Shown one piece after another: positions 47,544-57,222 of a DNA stretch of 64,000 bases. The notes under the pieces were generated by a model, which had not been told where the DNA came from, searched no databases, and was given only the letters and a program-made list of their open reading frames with translations. Numbering within the stretch: the first letter of the stretch is position 1; every line of letters starts with the position of its first letter. Source of the stretch: Nocardioides salarius (GTDB lineage: Bacteria; Actinomycetota; Actinomycetes; Propionibacteriales; Nocardioidaceae); the NCBI RefSeq assembly GCF_016907435.1, contig NZ_JAFBBZ010000001.1:3410001-3474000 (forward strand), written 5' to 3'. The position numbers and the translations under genes are program-made.

Positions 47544-50500
47544 ATGGTCGCCATGAGGAGCCCCGCCGCGACCACCACCTACCGGCTCGCCGCGCCGCAG
47601 CAGGCGGCGGCGGTGCCGACGCTCGACGAGCACCAGCGCCGGGTGCTGGAGCACCCGGGCGGGCCGCTGCTGGTGCTGGCGGGGCCGGGCACGGGCAAGA
47701 CCACGACGCTGGTCGAGACGATCGTGCACCGCATCGAGCAGGGCGCCCGGCCCGAGCAGGTGCTGGCGCTGACGTTCTCGCGCAAGGCCGCCGAGCAGCT
47801 GCGCGACCGGGTCACCGCCCGCCTGGGCCTGACCTCGGCGGTGGCGATCGGCACCACCTTCCACTCCTTCGCCTACGGCCTGATCCGCCAGCACCAGCCG
47901 GCTGAGCTCTACGAGGGCCCGCTGCAGCTGCTCAGCGCCCCCGAGCAGGACGTCGTGCTCCAGCAGCTGCTCACCGACGCCCCCGAGTCGGTGCGCTGGC
48001 CCGAGGGGCTGCGCCACGCCGTCGGCACCCGCGGCTTCGCCGGCGAGGTGCACGCCGTGCTGGCCCGGGCCCGCGAGAAGGGGCTCGACGGCGAGGAGCT
48101 GCGCCGTCTGGGAGCCGAGTCCGGGCGCGCGGAGCTGGTCGCGGCCGGGTGGTTCCTCGACCAGTACCTCGACGTGCTCGACTCGCGCGGGGCCATCGAC
48201 TACGCCGACCTCATCCGGCGGGCCGCGATCCTGGCCGAGGAGCACCGCGACGAGCTGCGCGCCACCTACCGCCACGTCTTCGTCGACGAGTACCAGGACA
48301 CCGACCCCGGCCAGGTGGCGCTGCTCCAGGCGCTGGCCGGCGACGGGCGCGACATCACCGTGGTCGGCGACCCGCACCAGTCGATCTACGCCTTCCGCGG
48401 GGCCGAGGTGCGCGGCATCCTCGAGTTCCCCACCACCTTCCCCCGGCGCGACGGCAGCCCGGCGGGCACGGTCGTGCTGCGCGGCACGCGCCGCTTCGGC
48501 GCCTCGCTGCTGCGCTGCTCGCAGCGGGTCGCGGCGCGGCTGCCGCTGATCGGCACCATCGAGAGCGGGGCCCGCGACGACTTCCTGGCCCCGGTGCCGG
48601 TCGGCGACCACGGCGACGGGCGGGTGCAGGTGCTGACCTACGACACCGAGCGGGCCGAGGCCGAGCACCTCGCCGACCTGCTGCGCCGTGCCCACCTCGA
48701 GGACGGCGTCGCATGGGACGACATGGCCGTGCTGGTGCGCTCGGGGCGCACCTCGATCCCCGGGCTGCGCCGCTCGCTGCTGGCCGCCGGCGTGCCGGTG
48801 GAGGTCGCCGGCGACGACACCCCGCTGGTCGGCGAGCCCGCCGTGCGCACCCTCGTCGACGCGCTGACGGCGGTGCTGCACCTCGACGACGACGACCCGC
48901 GCAGCGTCGACCACCTCGACGCGCAGCACGCGCAGGCCCTGCTCCACTCCCAGCTGGCCGGTCTCGACGCGGCCGACGTGCGGGTGCTGGCCCGGCTGCT
49001 GCGCACGCGCGAGAAGCAGCGGGTCGCCGAGGCCGACGAGGGCGCGGCCCCGCGCAGCTCTCCCGAGCTGCTGCGCGCGGCCGTCGTCGACGAGGGCGTG
49101 CTCGACGACCTCGCCGGTGCCCCCGGCGCCGACCTGCCTGCGGTGGCGCGGGCCGCGCGACTGGCGCGCCTGCTGCGCGAGGCGCGCGTCCTGGTGGAGG
49201 AGGGGGCCTCGGCCGAGGAGCTGCTCTGGCACCTGTGGTCGGGCACCGACTGGCCGGCCCGCCTGCAGTCCGCCTCCACCCGCGGCGGCCAGGGCGGGCG
49301 CACCGCCCACCGCGACCTCGACGCCGTGTGCGCCCTCTTCGACGAGGCGGCCCGGGTCGAGGAGCGCCGCGGGCACACCGGCCTGGCCTCCTTCCTCTCC
49401 ACCCTGGTGGCCCAGCAGATCCCCGCCGACACCCTGGCCGAGCAGGGCATCCGCGGCGAGGCCGTGCGGCTGCTGACCGCCCACCGCTCCAAGGGCCTCG
49501 AGTGGCGCCTGGTGGTCGTGGCACACGTGCAGGAGGAGGGCTGGCCCGACCTGCGCCGCCGCTCCACGCTGCTGCAGGCCGACCGGATCGGCAGCGGCCA
49601 CCTGGTGCCCCCGACATCGGCGCGCGAGCTGCTCGCCGACGAGCGACGGCTCTTCTACGTCGCCTGCACCCGGGCCCGCGAGCGCCTGGTCGTGACGGCG
49701 GTCGCCTCGCCCGACGAGGACGGGGAGCAGGCCTCGCGCTTCCTCGCCGAGCTCGGCCCGACCCCCCAGCACGTGCAGGGGCGGCCCCGGCGGCCGCTGT
49801 CGCTGGCCGGGCTGGTCGCCGAGCTGCGGCGCACCGTCGCCGACGACACCCAGTCCGAGGTGCTGCGCCACGCGGCCGCCGAGCGCCTGGCCCGCCTGGG
49901 CGCCCAGCACCGCGAGGGCACGGCGTGGGTGCCGGCCGCCGACCCCGCCACCTGGTGGGGCACCCGCGCCTTCACCGCCTCCGCGCAGCCGGTGCGCGAG
50001 CCCGACGAGCCGGTGCGGCTCTCCGCCAGCGCGCTGACCACGCTCGAGCAGTGCCCGGCGAAGTGGTTCCTGGAGTCCGAGGCCGGGGGCGCGCGGGCCG
50101 CCACCCAGGCCCAGGGCTTCGGCAACGTCGTGCACGCCCTGGCCGACCGGATCAGCCGCGGCGAGGTCGACCTGTCGGGTCCCGACCCCGTCGAGGCGCT
50201 GATGGAGCACGTCGACGCCGTCTGGTCGCGCCTGCCCTTCCGCACCCCCTGGTCGGGCGGGCGCGAGCGCGAGGAGGTGCGCAAGGCCCTGACCCGGTTC
50301 CTGGCCTGGCACCAGCGCCCCGAGGCGCGCGAGGTGCTGGCCACCGAGCAGCGGATCAGCACCAGGGTCGAGCTGCCCGACGGCCAGCAGGTGCACCTGC
50401 ACGGCTACGCCGACCGGCTCGAGGTCGACGCGGAGGGCCGGGTGGTCGTCATCGACCTCAAGACCAGCAAGTACAAGCCGACGGGGGAGGAGATCACGGT

Positions 50501-50831
50501 GCACCCCCAGCTGGGCCTCTACCAGCTCGCCGTCGAGCACGGCGCGGTCGACGAGGTCCTGACCGAGCGACGCGGCGAGCCCTCGTCCGCCCAGCCCGGC
50601 GGCGCCGAGCTGTGGCAGCTGCGCCACGAGGCGCGCGGCCGGCTGACCGTCCAGACCCAGGCGCCCCAGGAGCCCGACGAGCAGGGCGTCCGCACGATCG
50701 AGCACCAGCTGATGGCGGCCGCGCGAGCGGTGCGCGAGGAGGACTTCGTGGCCCGGCCCGGCAAGCACTGCGACTTCTGCGACTTCCAGCCCCTCTGCCC
50801 GGCCAAGACCTCGGGGACGGTCCTGTCGTGA
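47544..50831 (+). CDS. adnA: AdnA subunit of the AdnAB helicase-nuclease
   Basis: About 1095 residues. The N-terminal UvrD-like motor has Walker A GPGTGKTT (~47-54), DEYQDTDPGQ, GDPHQSIYAFRGA and HRSKGLEW; the C-terminal RecB-type nuclease has IDLKTSKY and the QLGLYQ motif. Cys837 and the trio Cys1076, Cys1079, Cys1085 (CX2CX5C) match the iron-sulfur staple of AddB/AdnA nucleases. AdnAB resects double-strand breaks in mycobacteria in place of RecBCD. Two in-frame ATGs (47544, 47553) are possible; GGGTGG suits the first. It overlaps adnB by GTGA. Confidence 0.9.
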   Translation: MVAMRSPAATTTYRLAAPQQAAAVPTLDEHQRRVLEHPGGPLLVLAGPGTGKTTTLVETIVHRIEQGARPEQVLALTFSRKAAEQLRDRVTARLGLTSAVAIGTTFHSFAYGLIRQHQPAELYEGPLQLLSAPEQDVVLQQLLTDAPESVRWPEGLRHAVGTRGFAGEVHAVLARAREKGLDGEELRRLGAESGRAELVAAGWFLDQYLDVLDSRGAIDYADLIRRAAILAEEHRDELRATYRHVFVDEYQDTDPGQVALLQALAGDGRDITVVGDPHQSIYAFRGAEVRGILEFPTTFPRRDGSPAGTVVLRGTRRFGASLLRCSQRVAARLPLIGTIESGARDDFLAPVPVGDHGDGRVQVLTYDTERAEAEHLADLLRRAHLEDGVAWDDMAVLVRSGRTSIPGLRRSLLAAGVPVEVAGDDTPLVGEPAVRTLVDALTAVLHLDDDDPRSVDHLDAQHAQALLHSQLAGLDAADVRVLARLLRTREKQRVAEADEGAAPRSSPELLRAAVVDEGVLDDLAGAPGADLPAVARAARLARLLREARVLVEEGASAEELLWHLWSGTDWPARLQSASTRGGQGGRTAHRDLDAVCALFDEAARVEERRGHTGLASFLSTLVAQQIPADTLAEQGIRGEAVRLLTAHRSKGLEWRLVVVAHVQEEGWPDLRRRSTLLQADRIGSGHLVPPTSARELLADERRLFYVACTRARERLVVTAVASPDEDGEQASRFLAELGPTPQHVQGRPRRPLSLAGLVAELRRTVADDTQSEVLRHAAAERLARLGAQHREGTAWVPAADPATWWGTRAFTASAQPVREPDEPVRLSASALTTLEQCPAKWFLESEAGGARAATQAQGFGNVVHALADRISRGEVDLSGPDPVEALMEHVDAVWSRLPFRTPWSGGREREEVRKALTRFLAWHQRPEAREVLATEQRISTRVELPDGQQVHLHGYADRLEVDAEGRVVVIDLKTSKYKPTGEEITVHPQLGLYQLAVEHGAVDEVLTERRGEPSSAQPGGAELWQLRHEARGRLTVQTQAPQEPDEQGVRTIEHQLMAAARAVREEDFVARPGKHCDFCDFQPLCPAKTSGTVLS

Positions 50832-53800
50832 GCACCGTCGAGAGCACCGTCGAGAGCGCCGTCGTGAGCGCGCCGTGCATCCGTGAGGTGCACACCCCCG
50901 AGGACCTGCGCCAGATCATGCAGGCCGACTTCCCGCCCAGCCCCGAGCAGTGGGAGGCGATCCGCGCGCCCCTCGAGCCGGCCGTCGTGGTGGCCGGCGC
51001 CGGCTCGGGCAAGACGACGCTGATGGCCGCGCGCGTGGTCTACCTCGTGGTGACCGGCCAGGTGCGCCCCGACGAGGTCCTCGGCCTGACCTTCACCACC
51101 AAGGCCGCCAGCGAGCTGCGCCAGCGCATCCGCGACGCCCTCGAGCGCGCCGGCTTCGGCCCGGGCGGCCACGACGGCCACGACGGCGGGGGGCGCGAGG
51201 CGCAGGACGAGGAGGCCGTCGAGCTGCTCGAGCCCACGGTGTCGACGTACAACGCCTATGCCTCGGCGCTGCTCTCCGAGCACGGTCTGCGCATCGGCCA
51301 CGAGCCCGACACCCGGGTGATGGCCGACGCGTCGCGCTACCAGCTGGCCGCCCGGGTCATCGACCGGCACACCGGCCGCGTCGAGCTGCTCTCCGACAGC
51401 CCGCGCCACGTCATCGACTACGTGCTGCGCCTCGAGGGCGCGCTGAGCGAGCACCTGGTCGACGTCGCTGCCCTGCGCGCCTTCGACGCCGCGCAGGCGC
51501 CCCGCTTCGCCGAGGCGCTGCTGGCCGGGACGAAGAAGACCCGCGACGACGTCGCCAGCGCCTTCGCCCGCCGCGCCGAGGCCCTCGACCTGGTCGAGGA
51601 GTACCGCCGGCTCAAGCACGCGCTGGGGCTGATGGACTTCTCCGACCAGATCGCGCTGGCCGCCTGGTTGGCCGAGAGCCACGCCGAGGTCGGCGAGCAG
51701 GAGCGCGAGAAGTTCAAGGTGGTGCTGCTCGACGAGTACCAGGACACCTCGGTGGCCCAGGCCCGGATGCTGCGCCGGCTCTTCGGGGGCGGCCACCCGG
51801 TGATGGCGGTGGGCGACCCCAACCAGGCGATCTACGGCTGGCGCGGCGCGTCGGTCTCCAACATCCTGCGCTTCGGCGAGGACTTCCCCCGCGGCGACGG
51901 GGGCGAGGTGGCGCGGTTCCGGCTCAGCGTCAACCGCCGCTCCGACACCCGCATCCTCGACGTCGCCAACGCGCTGGCCGACCCGCTCTACCGCCAGTTC
52001 CCGATGGTGGCGCCGCTGCGCTCGGGCACCACCGCCCAGGGCGTCGTCGACGTGGCCGTGCACGAGACGTACGCCGAGGAGCTGGGCTGGCTCGCCGAGC
52101 AGGTGCAGGCGGCCCACCGGGCCGGGACGCCGTGGCGTGAGGTCGGGGTGCTGGTGCGCGACAACGCCCACGCCGCCGACGTCTTCGACGCGCTCAGCGC
52201 CGCCGAGGTGCCGGTGGAGATCGTGGGCCTCAGCGGCCTGCTGCGGCTGCCGGAGGTAGCCGAGGTGCTCGCGACGCTGACCCTGCTGGAGGACCTCACC
52301 GCCAACGCCGACCTGCTGACATTGCTGACGGGCCCGCGCTGGGCGGTGGGCCCGCGCGACCTGGCGCTGCTGGGCCAGCGCGCCGAGGAGCTCGCCGGGG
52401 CCCGGCGCGGGCGCGCGGGCGCCGGCGACCAGGCGCTGGGCCAGGAGCTCGAGCAGGCGGTCTCGGGCGCCGACCCCACCGAGGTGCCGGCGCTGTGCGA
52501 CGCGCTCGACGACCCGGGCGAGCGGCCCTACTCGGCCGCGGCCCGTGAGCGCTTCGCCCTGCTGGCCGCCGAGCTGCGGATGCTGCGCGGGCACGTCGGC
52601 GAGCCGCTGCTCGAGCTGGTGCGCCGCATCATCGAGACCTGCGGCATCGACCTCGAGCTGGCCGCCTCGGTCAGCGAGGCGGCGCGGGCCCGCCGCGACA
52701 ACCTCGACATCTTCGTCAAGGCGGTCGCGGACTTCCAGGCCATCGACGGCTCGGTGAGCCTGACCTCGCTGCTGGCCTGGCTGCAGGCCGAGGACGAGCT
52801 CGGCAACGGTCTCGACGCCGCCACCCCGTCGGAGGCCGACTCGGTCAAGCTGCTCACGGTGCACCGCGCCAAGGGCCTGGAGTGGGACGTGGTCTTCCTC
52901 GTCGGCACCTGCCGCGACAAGTTCCCGCACACCCGCAGCCGCGGCCTGTGGCCGCGCCGCCTCGAGATGCTGCCGACGCCGCTGCGCGGCGACGAGCGCG
53001 ACCTGCCCCAGCTGCGCGGCCACGACGCCGAGGCGCTCAAGCGCCTCGAGACCGACACCAAGGAGCACGAGGCCACCGAGGAGCTGCGGCTGGGCTACGT
53101 GGCCTTCACCCGCGCGCGGCACCGGTTGGTCGTCTCGTCCTACGTGTGGACCGAGGGGCGCAAGGGCGGCCTGGGCCCCTCGCCCTACCAGGTCGTCGTG
53201 CGCGACTTCCTGGCGCTGGCCGACGTGGCGCCCCTGGCCTGGCGCGAGTGCCCCGACAAGAGCGAGGTCAACCCGCTGCTGCAGGCCGAGGTGCCCGAGC
53301 ACCCCTGGCCGGTCACCGAGCACACCGCCGAGGCGCTGCGCCGGCTCGCGGCCGCCGAGCTCGTCGCCGAGGCCATCGACGAGCTCGAGTCCGGGCGGGG
53401 CGGCGCGTGGGACCAGCAGGCCGACCTGGTCGAGCGCTCGGTCCTCGACACCTGGGACGACGAGCTCGAGCGGCTCCTGGCCGAGGCACGGCGCGAGCGC
53501 AGCCCCGAGGTCGAGGTGCCGCTTCCGGGCAGCATCTCCGTGACCGCGCTGTCGCGGCTGCGCGACGACGCCGAGACGTTCGCGCGCGAGCTGGTCCGCC
53601 CGATGCCGCGCCCGCCGTCGCCGGCGGCCCGCTTCGGCACCCGCTTCCACGCCTGGGTCGAGGCCCGCTTCGGCCAGCAGCCGCTGCTCGACCCCGACGA
53701 GCTGCCCGGGCGCGGCGACGAGGGCATCGACGACGCGGCCGACCTCGAGGAGCTGGTGCGCCGCTTCGAGGAGGGCCCCTTCGCCGACCGGGTGCCCTAC

Positions 53801-54124
53801 GCGGTCGAGGCGCCGTTCGCGCTGGTGCTCGCCGGGCAGGTGGTGCGCGGCCGCATCGACGCGGTCTTCCGCGAGCCGGACGGCTCGTTCCTGCTCGTGG
53901 ACTGGAAGACCAACCGCCGCGCCGACGCCGACCCGCTCCAGCTCGCGCTCTACCGCACCGCGTGGGCCGAGCTCGAGGGCCTGGCGCCCGACGAGGTCCG
54001 CGCCGGCTTCTACTACGTGCGCACCGGCGACCTCGTCGAGCCCCTCGACCTTCCGGGCCGGGAACGGCTCGAGGCGCTGCTGACCGGGTCGGAGGGGGTC
54101 GGAGGGGGTCGTAGAGGGTCGTAG
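50828..54124 (+). CDS. adnB: AdnB subunit of the AdnAB helicase-nuclease
   Basis: A 1098-residue partner of AdnA. It has Walker A GAGSGKTT (~57-64), LDEYQDTSVAQ, GDPNQAIYGWRGAS, VNRRSDTR, TVHRAKGLEWDVVF and TRARH motor motifs, then a nuclease domain with FGTRFHAW, Asp1025 and Lys1027 in VDWKTNRR and LQLALYR. In mycobacteria AdnB is the leading motor. The GTG start overlaps the adnA stop. The N-terminus repeats STVES-like codons, and the last ~15 residues come from a GGTCGGAGG/GGTCGTAGA DNA repeat that also carries the stop codon, so the terminus is probably unselected. Confidence 0.92.
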   Translation: MSTVESTVESAVVSAPCIREVHTPEDLRQIMQADFPPSPEQWEAIRAPLEPAVVVAGAGSGKTTLMAARVVYLVVTGQVRPDEVLGLTFTTKAASELRQRIRDALERAGFGPGGHDGHDGGGREAQDEEAVELLEPTVSTYNAYASALLSEHGLRIGHEPDTRVMADASRYQLAARVIDRHTGRVELLSDSPRHVIDYVLRLEGALSEHLVDVAALRAFDAAQAPRFAEALLAGTKKTRDDVASAFARRAEALDLVEEYRRLKHALGLMDFSDQIALAAWLAESHAEVGEQEREKFKVVLLDEYQDTSVAQARMLRRLFGGGHPVMAVGDPNQAIYGWRGASVSNILRFGEDFPRGDGGEVARFRLSVNRRSDTRILDVANALADPLYRQFPMVAPLRSGTTAQGVVDVAVHETYAEELGWLAEQVQAAHRAGTPWREVGVLVRDNAHAADVFDALSAAEVPVEIVGLSGLLRLPEVAEVLATLTLLEDLTANADLLTLLTGPRWAVGPRDLALLGQRAEELAGARRGRAGAGDQALGQELEQAVSGADPTEVPALCDALDDPGERPYSAAARERFALLAAELRMLRGHVGEPLLELVRRIIETCGIDLELAASVSEAARARRDNLDIFVKAVADFQAIDGSVSLTSLLAWLQAEDELGNGLDAATPSEADSVKLLTVHRAKGLEWDVVFLVGTCRDKFPHTRSRGLWPRRLEMLPTPLRGDERDLPQLRGHDAEALKRLETDTKEHEATEELRLGYVAFTRARHRLVVSSYVWTEGRKGGLGPSPYQVVVRDFLALADVAPLAWRECPDKSEVNPLLQAEVPEHPWPVTEHTAEALRRLAAAELVAEAIDELESGRGGAWDQQADLVERSVLDTWDDELERLLAEARRERSPEVEVPLPGSISVTALSRLRDDAETFARELVRPMPRPPSPAARFGTRFHAWVEARFGQQPLLDPDELPGRGDEGIDDAADLEELVRRFEEGPFADRVPYAVEAPFALVLAGQVVRGRIDAVFREPDGSFLLVDWKTNRRADADPLQLALYRTAWAELEGLAPDEVRAGFYYVRTGDLVEPLDLPGRERLEALLTGSEGVGGGRRGS

Positions 54125-54133
54125 AGTCGGGGG

Positions 54134-54790
54134 ATGAGCGTGGAGCAGCGGGTCGTCGTCGTGGTCGGGGCCGGTCCGGGCGTCAGCGGGTCGCTGGCGC
54201 GTCGCTGCGCCGCCGACGGCTGGGCGGTCGGCCTGGTCGGCAACGGCGAGAGCGCCCTCGAGGACCTGGCCTCGACGCTGGTGCCGGCGCGGGTCGAGCG
54301 CCGGGTCGCCGACGTCTCCGATCCGGTGACCGGGGGCGGGGCGGTCGCCGACCTGGGGCGCCGGCTGGGGCGCATCGACCTGCTGCACGTCAACCCGAGC
54401 GCCTACCGCGAGGCCGACCCGCTGCACCTCGACGTCGAGGGGCTGCTCGACGACGTGCGGCTCGGCGTCGGGGCGCTGCTGGTGGCCGTGCAGGCCGCGC
54501 ACCCCTACCTGCGCCCGGGCTCGCGGGTCACCGTCACCGGCTCGATGGCCGCCGACGAGCCGTCGGCCGCAGCCGCGTCGTTGGGCGTGCAGAAGGCCGG
54601 CGTGCGCAACCTGGTGCGCTCCCTCGACGCGACCCTGGCCCCTGAGGGGGTGCGCGCGGTCTCGGTGACCGTGCGCGGCGCGCTGGCCCGCGAGGGCACC
54701 TTCAGCCACGACGCGGTCGCCGAGGCGATCTGGCAGGCCGCCCACCAGGAGGCCGCGGACTGGCGCCCCGAGGTGTCCTACCCGGCCTGA
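54134..54790 (+). CDS. SDR-fold protein lacking the catalytic tyrosine
   Basis: A 218-residue Rossmann protein. The cofactor loop GAGPGVSGSLA (~12-22) and a Ser after strand 5 (VTGSMAA) are present. The YXXXK site reads LGVQK, so the catalytic Tyr is replaced by Leu while the Lys stays, and the NNAG segment reads HVNPSAY. It probably binds NAD(P) but may not be a normal dehydrogenase. It starts 9 bp after adnB and overlaps the convergent flavoprotein gene by 13 bp. Confidence 0.75.
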   Translation: MSVEQRVVVVVGAGPGVSGSLARRCAADGWAVGLVGNGESALEDLASTLVPARVERRVADVSDPVTGGGAVADLGRRLGRIDLLHVNPSAYREADPLHLDVEGLLDDVRLGVGALLVAVQAAHPYLRPGSRVTVTGSMAADEPSAAAASLGVQKAGVRNLVRSLDATLAPEGVRAVSVTVRGALAREGTFSHDAVAEAIWQAAHQEAADWRPEVSYPA

Positions 54791-55869
54791 GCCGCGCCGT
54801 CGCGGCCCACACGCAGGGCGGAGACGACACCGGCGGCCGCGTGCCGCCCCGCCCGGTTGGCGCCGATGGTGCTGGCCGAGGGGCCGTAGCCGACCAGCTG
54901 CACCCGCGGGTCGTCGACCGCGGTGGTGCCGCGCCGGTCGAGCCGGATCCCGCCCTCGCGGGTGCGCAGGTGCAGCGGCGCGAGGTGGCGCACCGCCGGG
55001 CGGAAGCCGGTGGCCCACAGCACTGCCTGGGCCGGCTCGAAGCGGCCGCCGGCCCAGCGCACGCCGTCGCGCTCGAGCGAGGCGAACATCGGCTGCCGGT
55101 CGTAGGCGCCGAGCGCGGCCGCGGCCCGCTCCTGCTCGCGCAGGGCCAGCCCGGTCACGCCCACCACGCTGGCGGGCGGCAGCCCGCGGCGCACCCGGTC
55201 CTCGACCAGCGCCACCGCGGCCCGCCCGGCCTCGCTGGTGAAGTCGTCGGTGCGCCACACCGGCTCTCGCCGGGTGACCCACAGGGTGTCGGTGACCAGC
55301 GCGACCTCGCCGAGCAGCTGCACCGCCGAGGCGCCGCCGCCGACGACGACGGTGCGGCGGCCGCGGAACGCCTCCGCGCCGGGGTAGTCGCGCGTGTGGA
55401 CCTGGAGCCCGGCGAACCCGGCGGCGCCGGGGTAGGCCGGCACGTAGGGCTGCGACCACGTGCCCGAGGCGTTGACCAGCGTGCGGGTCAGCCAGGTGCG
55501 CTCGCCGGCGTGCACGCTCAGCAGTGCCCCGGGGCCGTCGGTGACCCGGTCGACGCGCACCGGGCGCAGCACCGGCAGCGCGTGCCGGCGCTCGTAGTCG
55601 GCGAAGTAGGCCGGCACCGCACGGTTGGCCGGCCGGTCGTCGCGGCCGGGCGCCCCGGGCCCGGTCGCCGGGGCGCGGGGGTCGTGCGGGAGCTCGTGCA
55701 CGCCGTGCACGTCGGCCATCGACAGCGAGTCCCAGCGGTGCTGCCACGCGCCGCCCGGGGCCGCGGCGGCGTCGAGCACCAGGTGCCGGACGCCGCGCCT
55801 GCCCAGGTGGAAGGAGGCCGAGAGCCCCGCCTGGCCGGCGCCGACCACGATGCTGTCCCAGATCTCCAC
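54778..55869 (-). CDS. Flavin-dependent oxidoreductase (FMO/CzcO-like)
   Basis: A 363-residue two-dinucleotide-binding flavoprotein: FAD motif VVGAGQAGLSASFHLGRRG (~8-26), APGGAWQHRWDSL (~39-51), NADPH motif VVVGGGASAVQL (~167-178) and the WATGFRP end motif (~302-308). Related proteins are N- or S-oxygenases and CzcO-type oxidoreductases; the substrate is unknown. A GTG start is used because the Rossmann motif begins immediately after it. Inserted between adnB and nudC relative to the mycobacterial order. Confidence 0.85.
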   Translation of the reverse strand: MEIWDSIVVGAGQAGLSASFHLGRRGVRHLVLDAAAAPGGAWQHRWDSLSMADVHGVHELPHDPRAPATGPGAPGRDDRPANRAVPAYFADYERRHALPVLRPVRVDRVTDGPGALLSVHAGERTWLTRTLVNASGTWSQPYVPAYPGAAGFAGLQVHTRDYPGAEAFRGRRTVVVGGGASAVQLLGEVALVTDTLWVTRREPVWRTDDFTSEAGRAAVALVEDRVRRGLPPASVVGVTGLALREQERAAAALGAYDRQPMFASLERDGVRWAGGRFEPAQAVLWATGFRPAVRHLAPLHLRTREGGIRLDRRGTTAVDDPRVQLVGYGPSASTIGANRAGRHAAAGVVSALRVGRDGAAQAG

Positions 55870-55932
55870 CCCGGTGGAACGCGCCCCGGGGTCCCGGTGT
55901 TCCGGGCCGTCCCGCGCGCTACCGTCGCGCCC

Positions 55933-56841
55933 GTGAGCTACCCGCACCAGATGATGGCCGCCGACCCGCACGACCGCGTCGCGCTGCACCGCACCGACGA
56001 CGCCTGGCTCGACGAGCGCTGGGCCGACCCGGGGAGCCGGGTCCTGGTGGTCTCGGGCACCCGCATCCGCCCTGTCGAGGGCCGCGTCGAGTGGGTGGCG
56101 CCGGCTGAGGCACCCGAGGGCCTGCGGGTGCTGCTGGGGGAGTGGGAGGGCCGGGCCTGGTTCGCGGTCGTGACCGACGCGGGCCTCTCGCGCCAGGGCG
56201 AGGGCTGGGTGCCGCTGCGCGGGCTGCTGCCCTCGCTGGCCGACGACGCGCTGGCCTACGCCCCCTTGGTCTTCCACGCGCTGGGCCTGGCCGAGTGGCT
56301 CTTCGTGACCCGCTTCTGCCCGCGCTGCGCGGGCGACCTCGAACCCCGCAAGTCCGGCCACGAGCTGGTGTGCACGCGCTGCGGCAAGACGCAGTTCCCG
56401 CGCACCGACCCCGCGGTGATCATGGTCGTCGCGCACGGCGAGCCGGGCAGCGACGACGAGCGCTGCCTGCTGGGGCGCCAGTCGGTGTGGCCCGAGGGCC
56501 GGTTCTCCACGCTGGCCGGCTTCTGCGAGCCCGGCGAGAGCCTCGAGGACGCGGTGCGCCGCGAGGTCCTCGAGGAGACCGGCGTCCAGGTCGGCGAGGT
56601 CACCTACTTCGGCAACCAGCCGTGGCCGCTGCCGGCGAGCCTGATGGTCGGCTTCACGGCCCGGGCGACCAGCACCGCCATCGAGGTCGACCACGACGAG
56701 CTCGAGGACGCGCGCTGGTTCACCCGTGCCGAGATGCGCGAGCAGGCCGAGACCGGCAGGCTGGTGCTGCCGGGCGGGGTCTCCATCAGCCGCTCGCTGG
56801 TCGAGCACTGGTACGGCGGCCCGCTGCCCGGCCACTGGTGA
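55933..56841 (+). CDS. nudC: NAD(H) pyrophosphatase / RNA decapping NudC
   Basis: A 302-residue NudC. The zinc ribbon is CPRC ... CTRC. The Nudix box GFCEPGESLEDAVRREVLEE is complete, and the NADH-specific motif is present as GNQPWPLPASLM. It hydrolyses NADH to NMNH and AMP and removes NAD caps from RNA 5' ends. GTG start 63 bp from the divergent flavoprotein start. Next to mycoredoxin, as in M. tuberculosis (Rv3199c and Rv3198A). Confidence 0.93.
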   Translation: MSYPHQMMAADPHDRVALHRTDDAWLDERWADPGSRVLVVSGTRIRPVEGRVEWVAPAEAPEGLRVLLGEWEGRAWFAVVTDAGLSRQGEGWVPLRGLLPSLADDALAYAPLVFHALGLAEWLFVTRFCPRCAGDLEPRKSGHELVCTRCGKTQFPRTDPAVIMVVAHGEPGSDDERCLLGRQSVWPEGRFSTLAGFCEPGESLEDAVRREVLEETGVQVGEVTYFGNQPWPLPASLMVGFTARATSTAIEVDHDELEDARWFTRAEMREQAETGRLVLPGGVSISRSLVEHWYGGPLPGHW

Positions 56842-56865
56842 GGCGCGCCCGGCCTGGCCGCGCGG

Positions 56866-57144
56866 TCAGGCCAGGGCGGCCAGCTTGTCCTTGACCTGCA
56901 CCAGGGAGGGGTTGGTCATCGCGCTGCCGTCGGAGAAGACCAGCGTCGGCACCGTCTGGTTGCCGTTGTTGACCTCCATGACGACGTCGGCGGCCGCGGG
57001 GTCCTGCTCGATGTCGACGATGGTGAAGGGGATGCCCTCGCGGTCGAGCTGCGACTTCAGGCGGTGGCAGTAGCCGCACCACGGGGTGCTGTACATCGTG
57101 AACCCGGTCGTGGGGGTGGTCTCCACAGGTGCTTCGGTGCTCAT
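56866..57144 (-). CDS. Mycoredoxin (glutaredoxin-like)
   Basis: A 92-residue glutaredoxin-fold protein with the CGYC redox site in STPWCGYCHRL (~19-29) and the cis-Pro in VPTLVF. Mycoredoxins reduce mycothiol-mixed disulfides, so the host probably makes mycothiol. Divergent from uvrD2 with 78 bp between starts. Confidence 0.92.
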   Translation of the reverse strand: MSTEAPVETTPTTGFTMYSTPWCGYCHRLKSQLDREGIPFTIVDIEQDPAAADVVMEVNNGNQTVPTLVFSDGSAMTNPSLVQVKDKLAALA

Positions 57145-57222
57145 CTCGGGCTGTCGCCTCCGGCATCTAGGGTGTGATCGGTCCCCACACCAACCACGTC
57201 CGAAGCGGAGTTGTTCCCCCTG

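Noticed and set aside
46332..50768. A 1478-codon open frame antisense to adnA
   Set aside because: Only the CoA-transferase part (46332-47486) has family motifs; the remainder mirrors adnA codons and is an antisense artefact.
50519..55747. A 1742-codon open frame antisense to adnB
   Set aside because: Its sequence is the typical Gln/Arg/His/Val mixture of antisense high-GC frames, with no domain.
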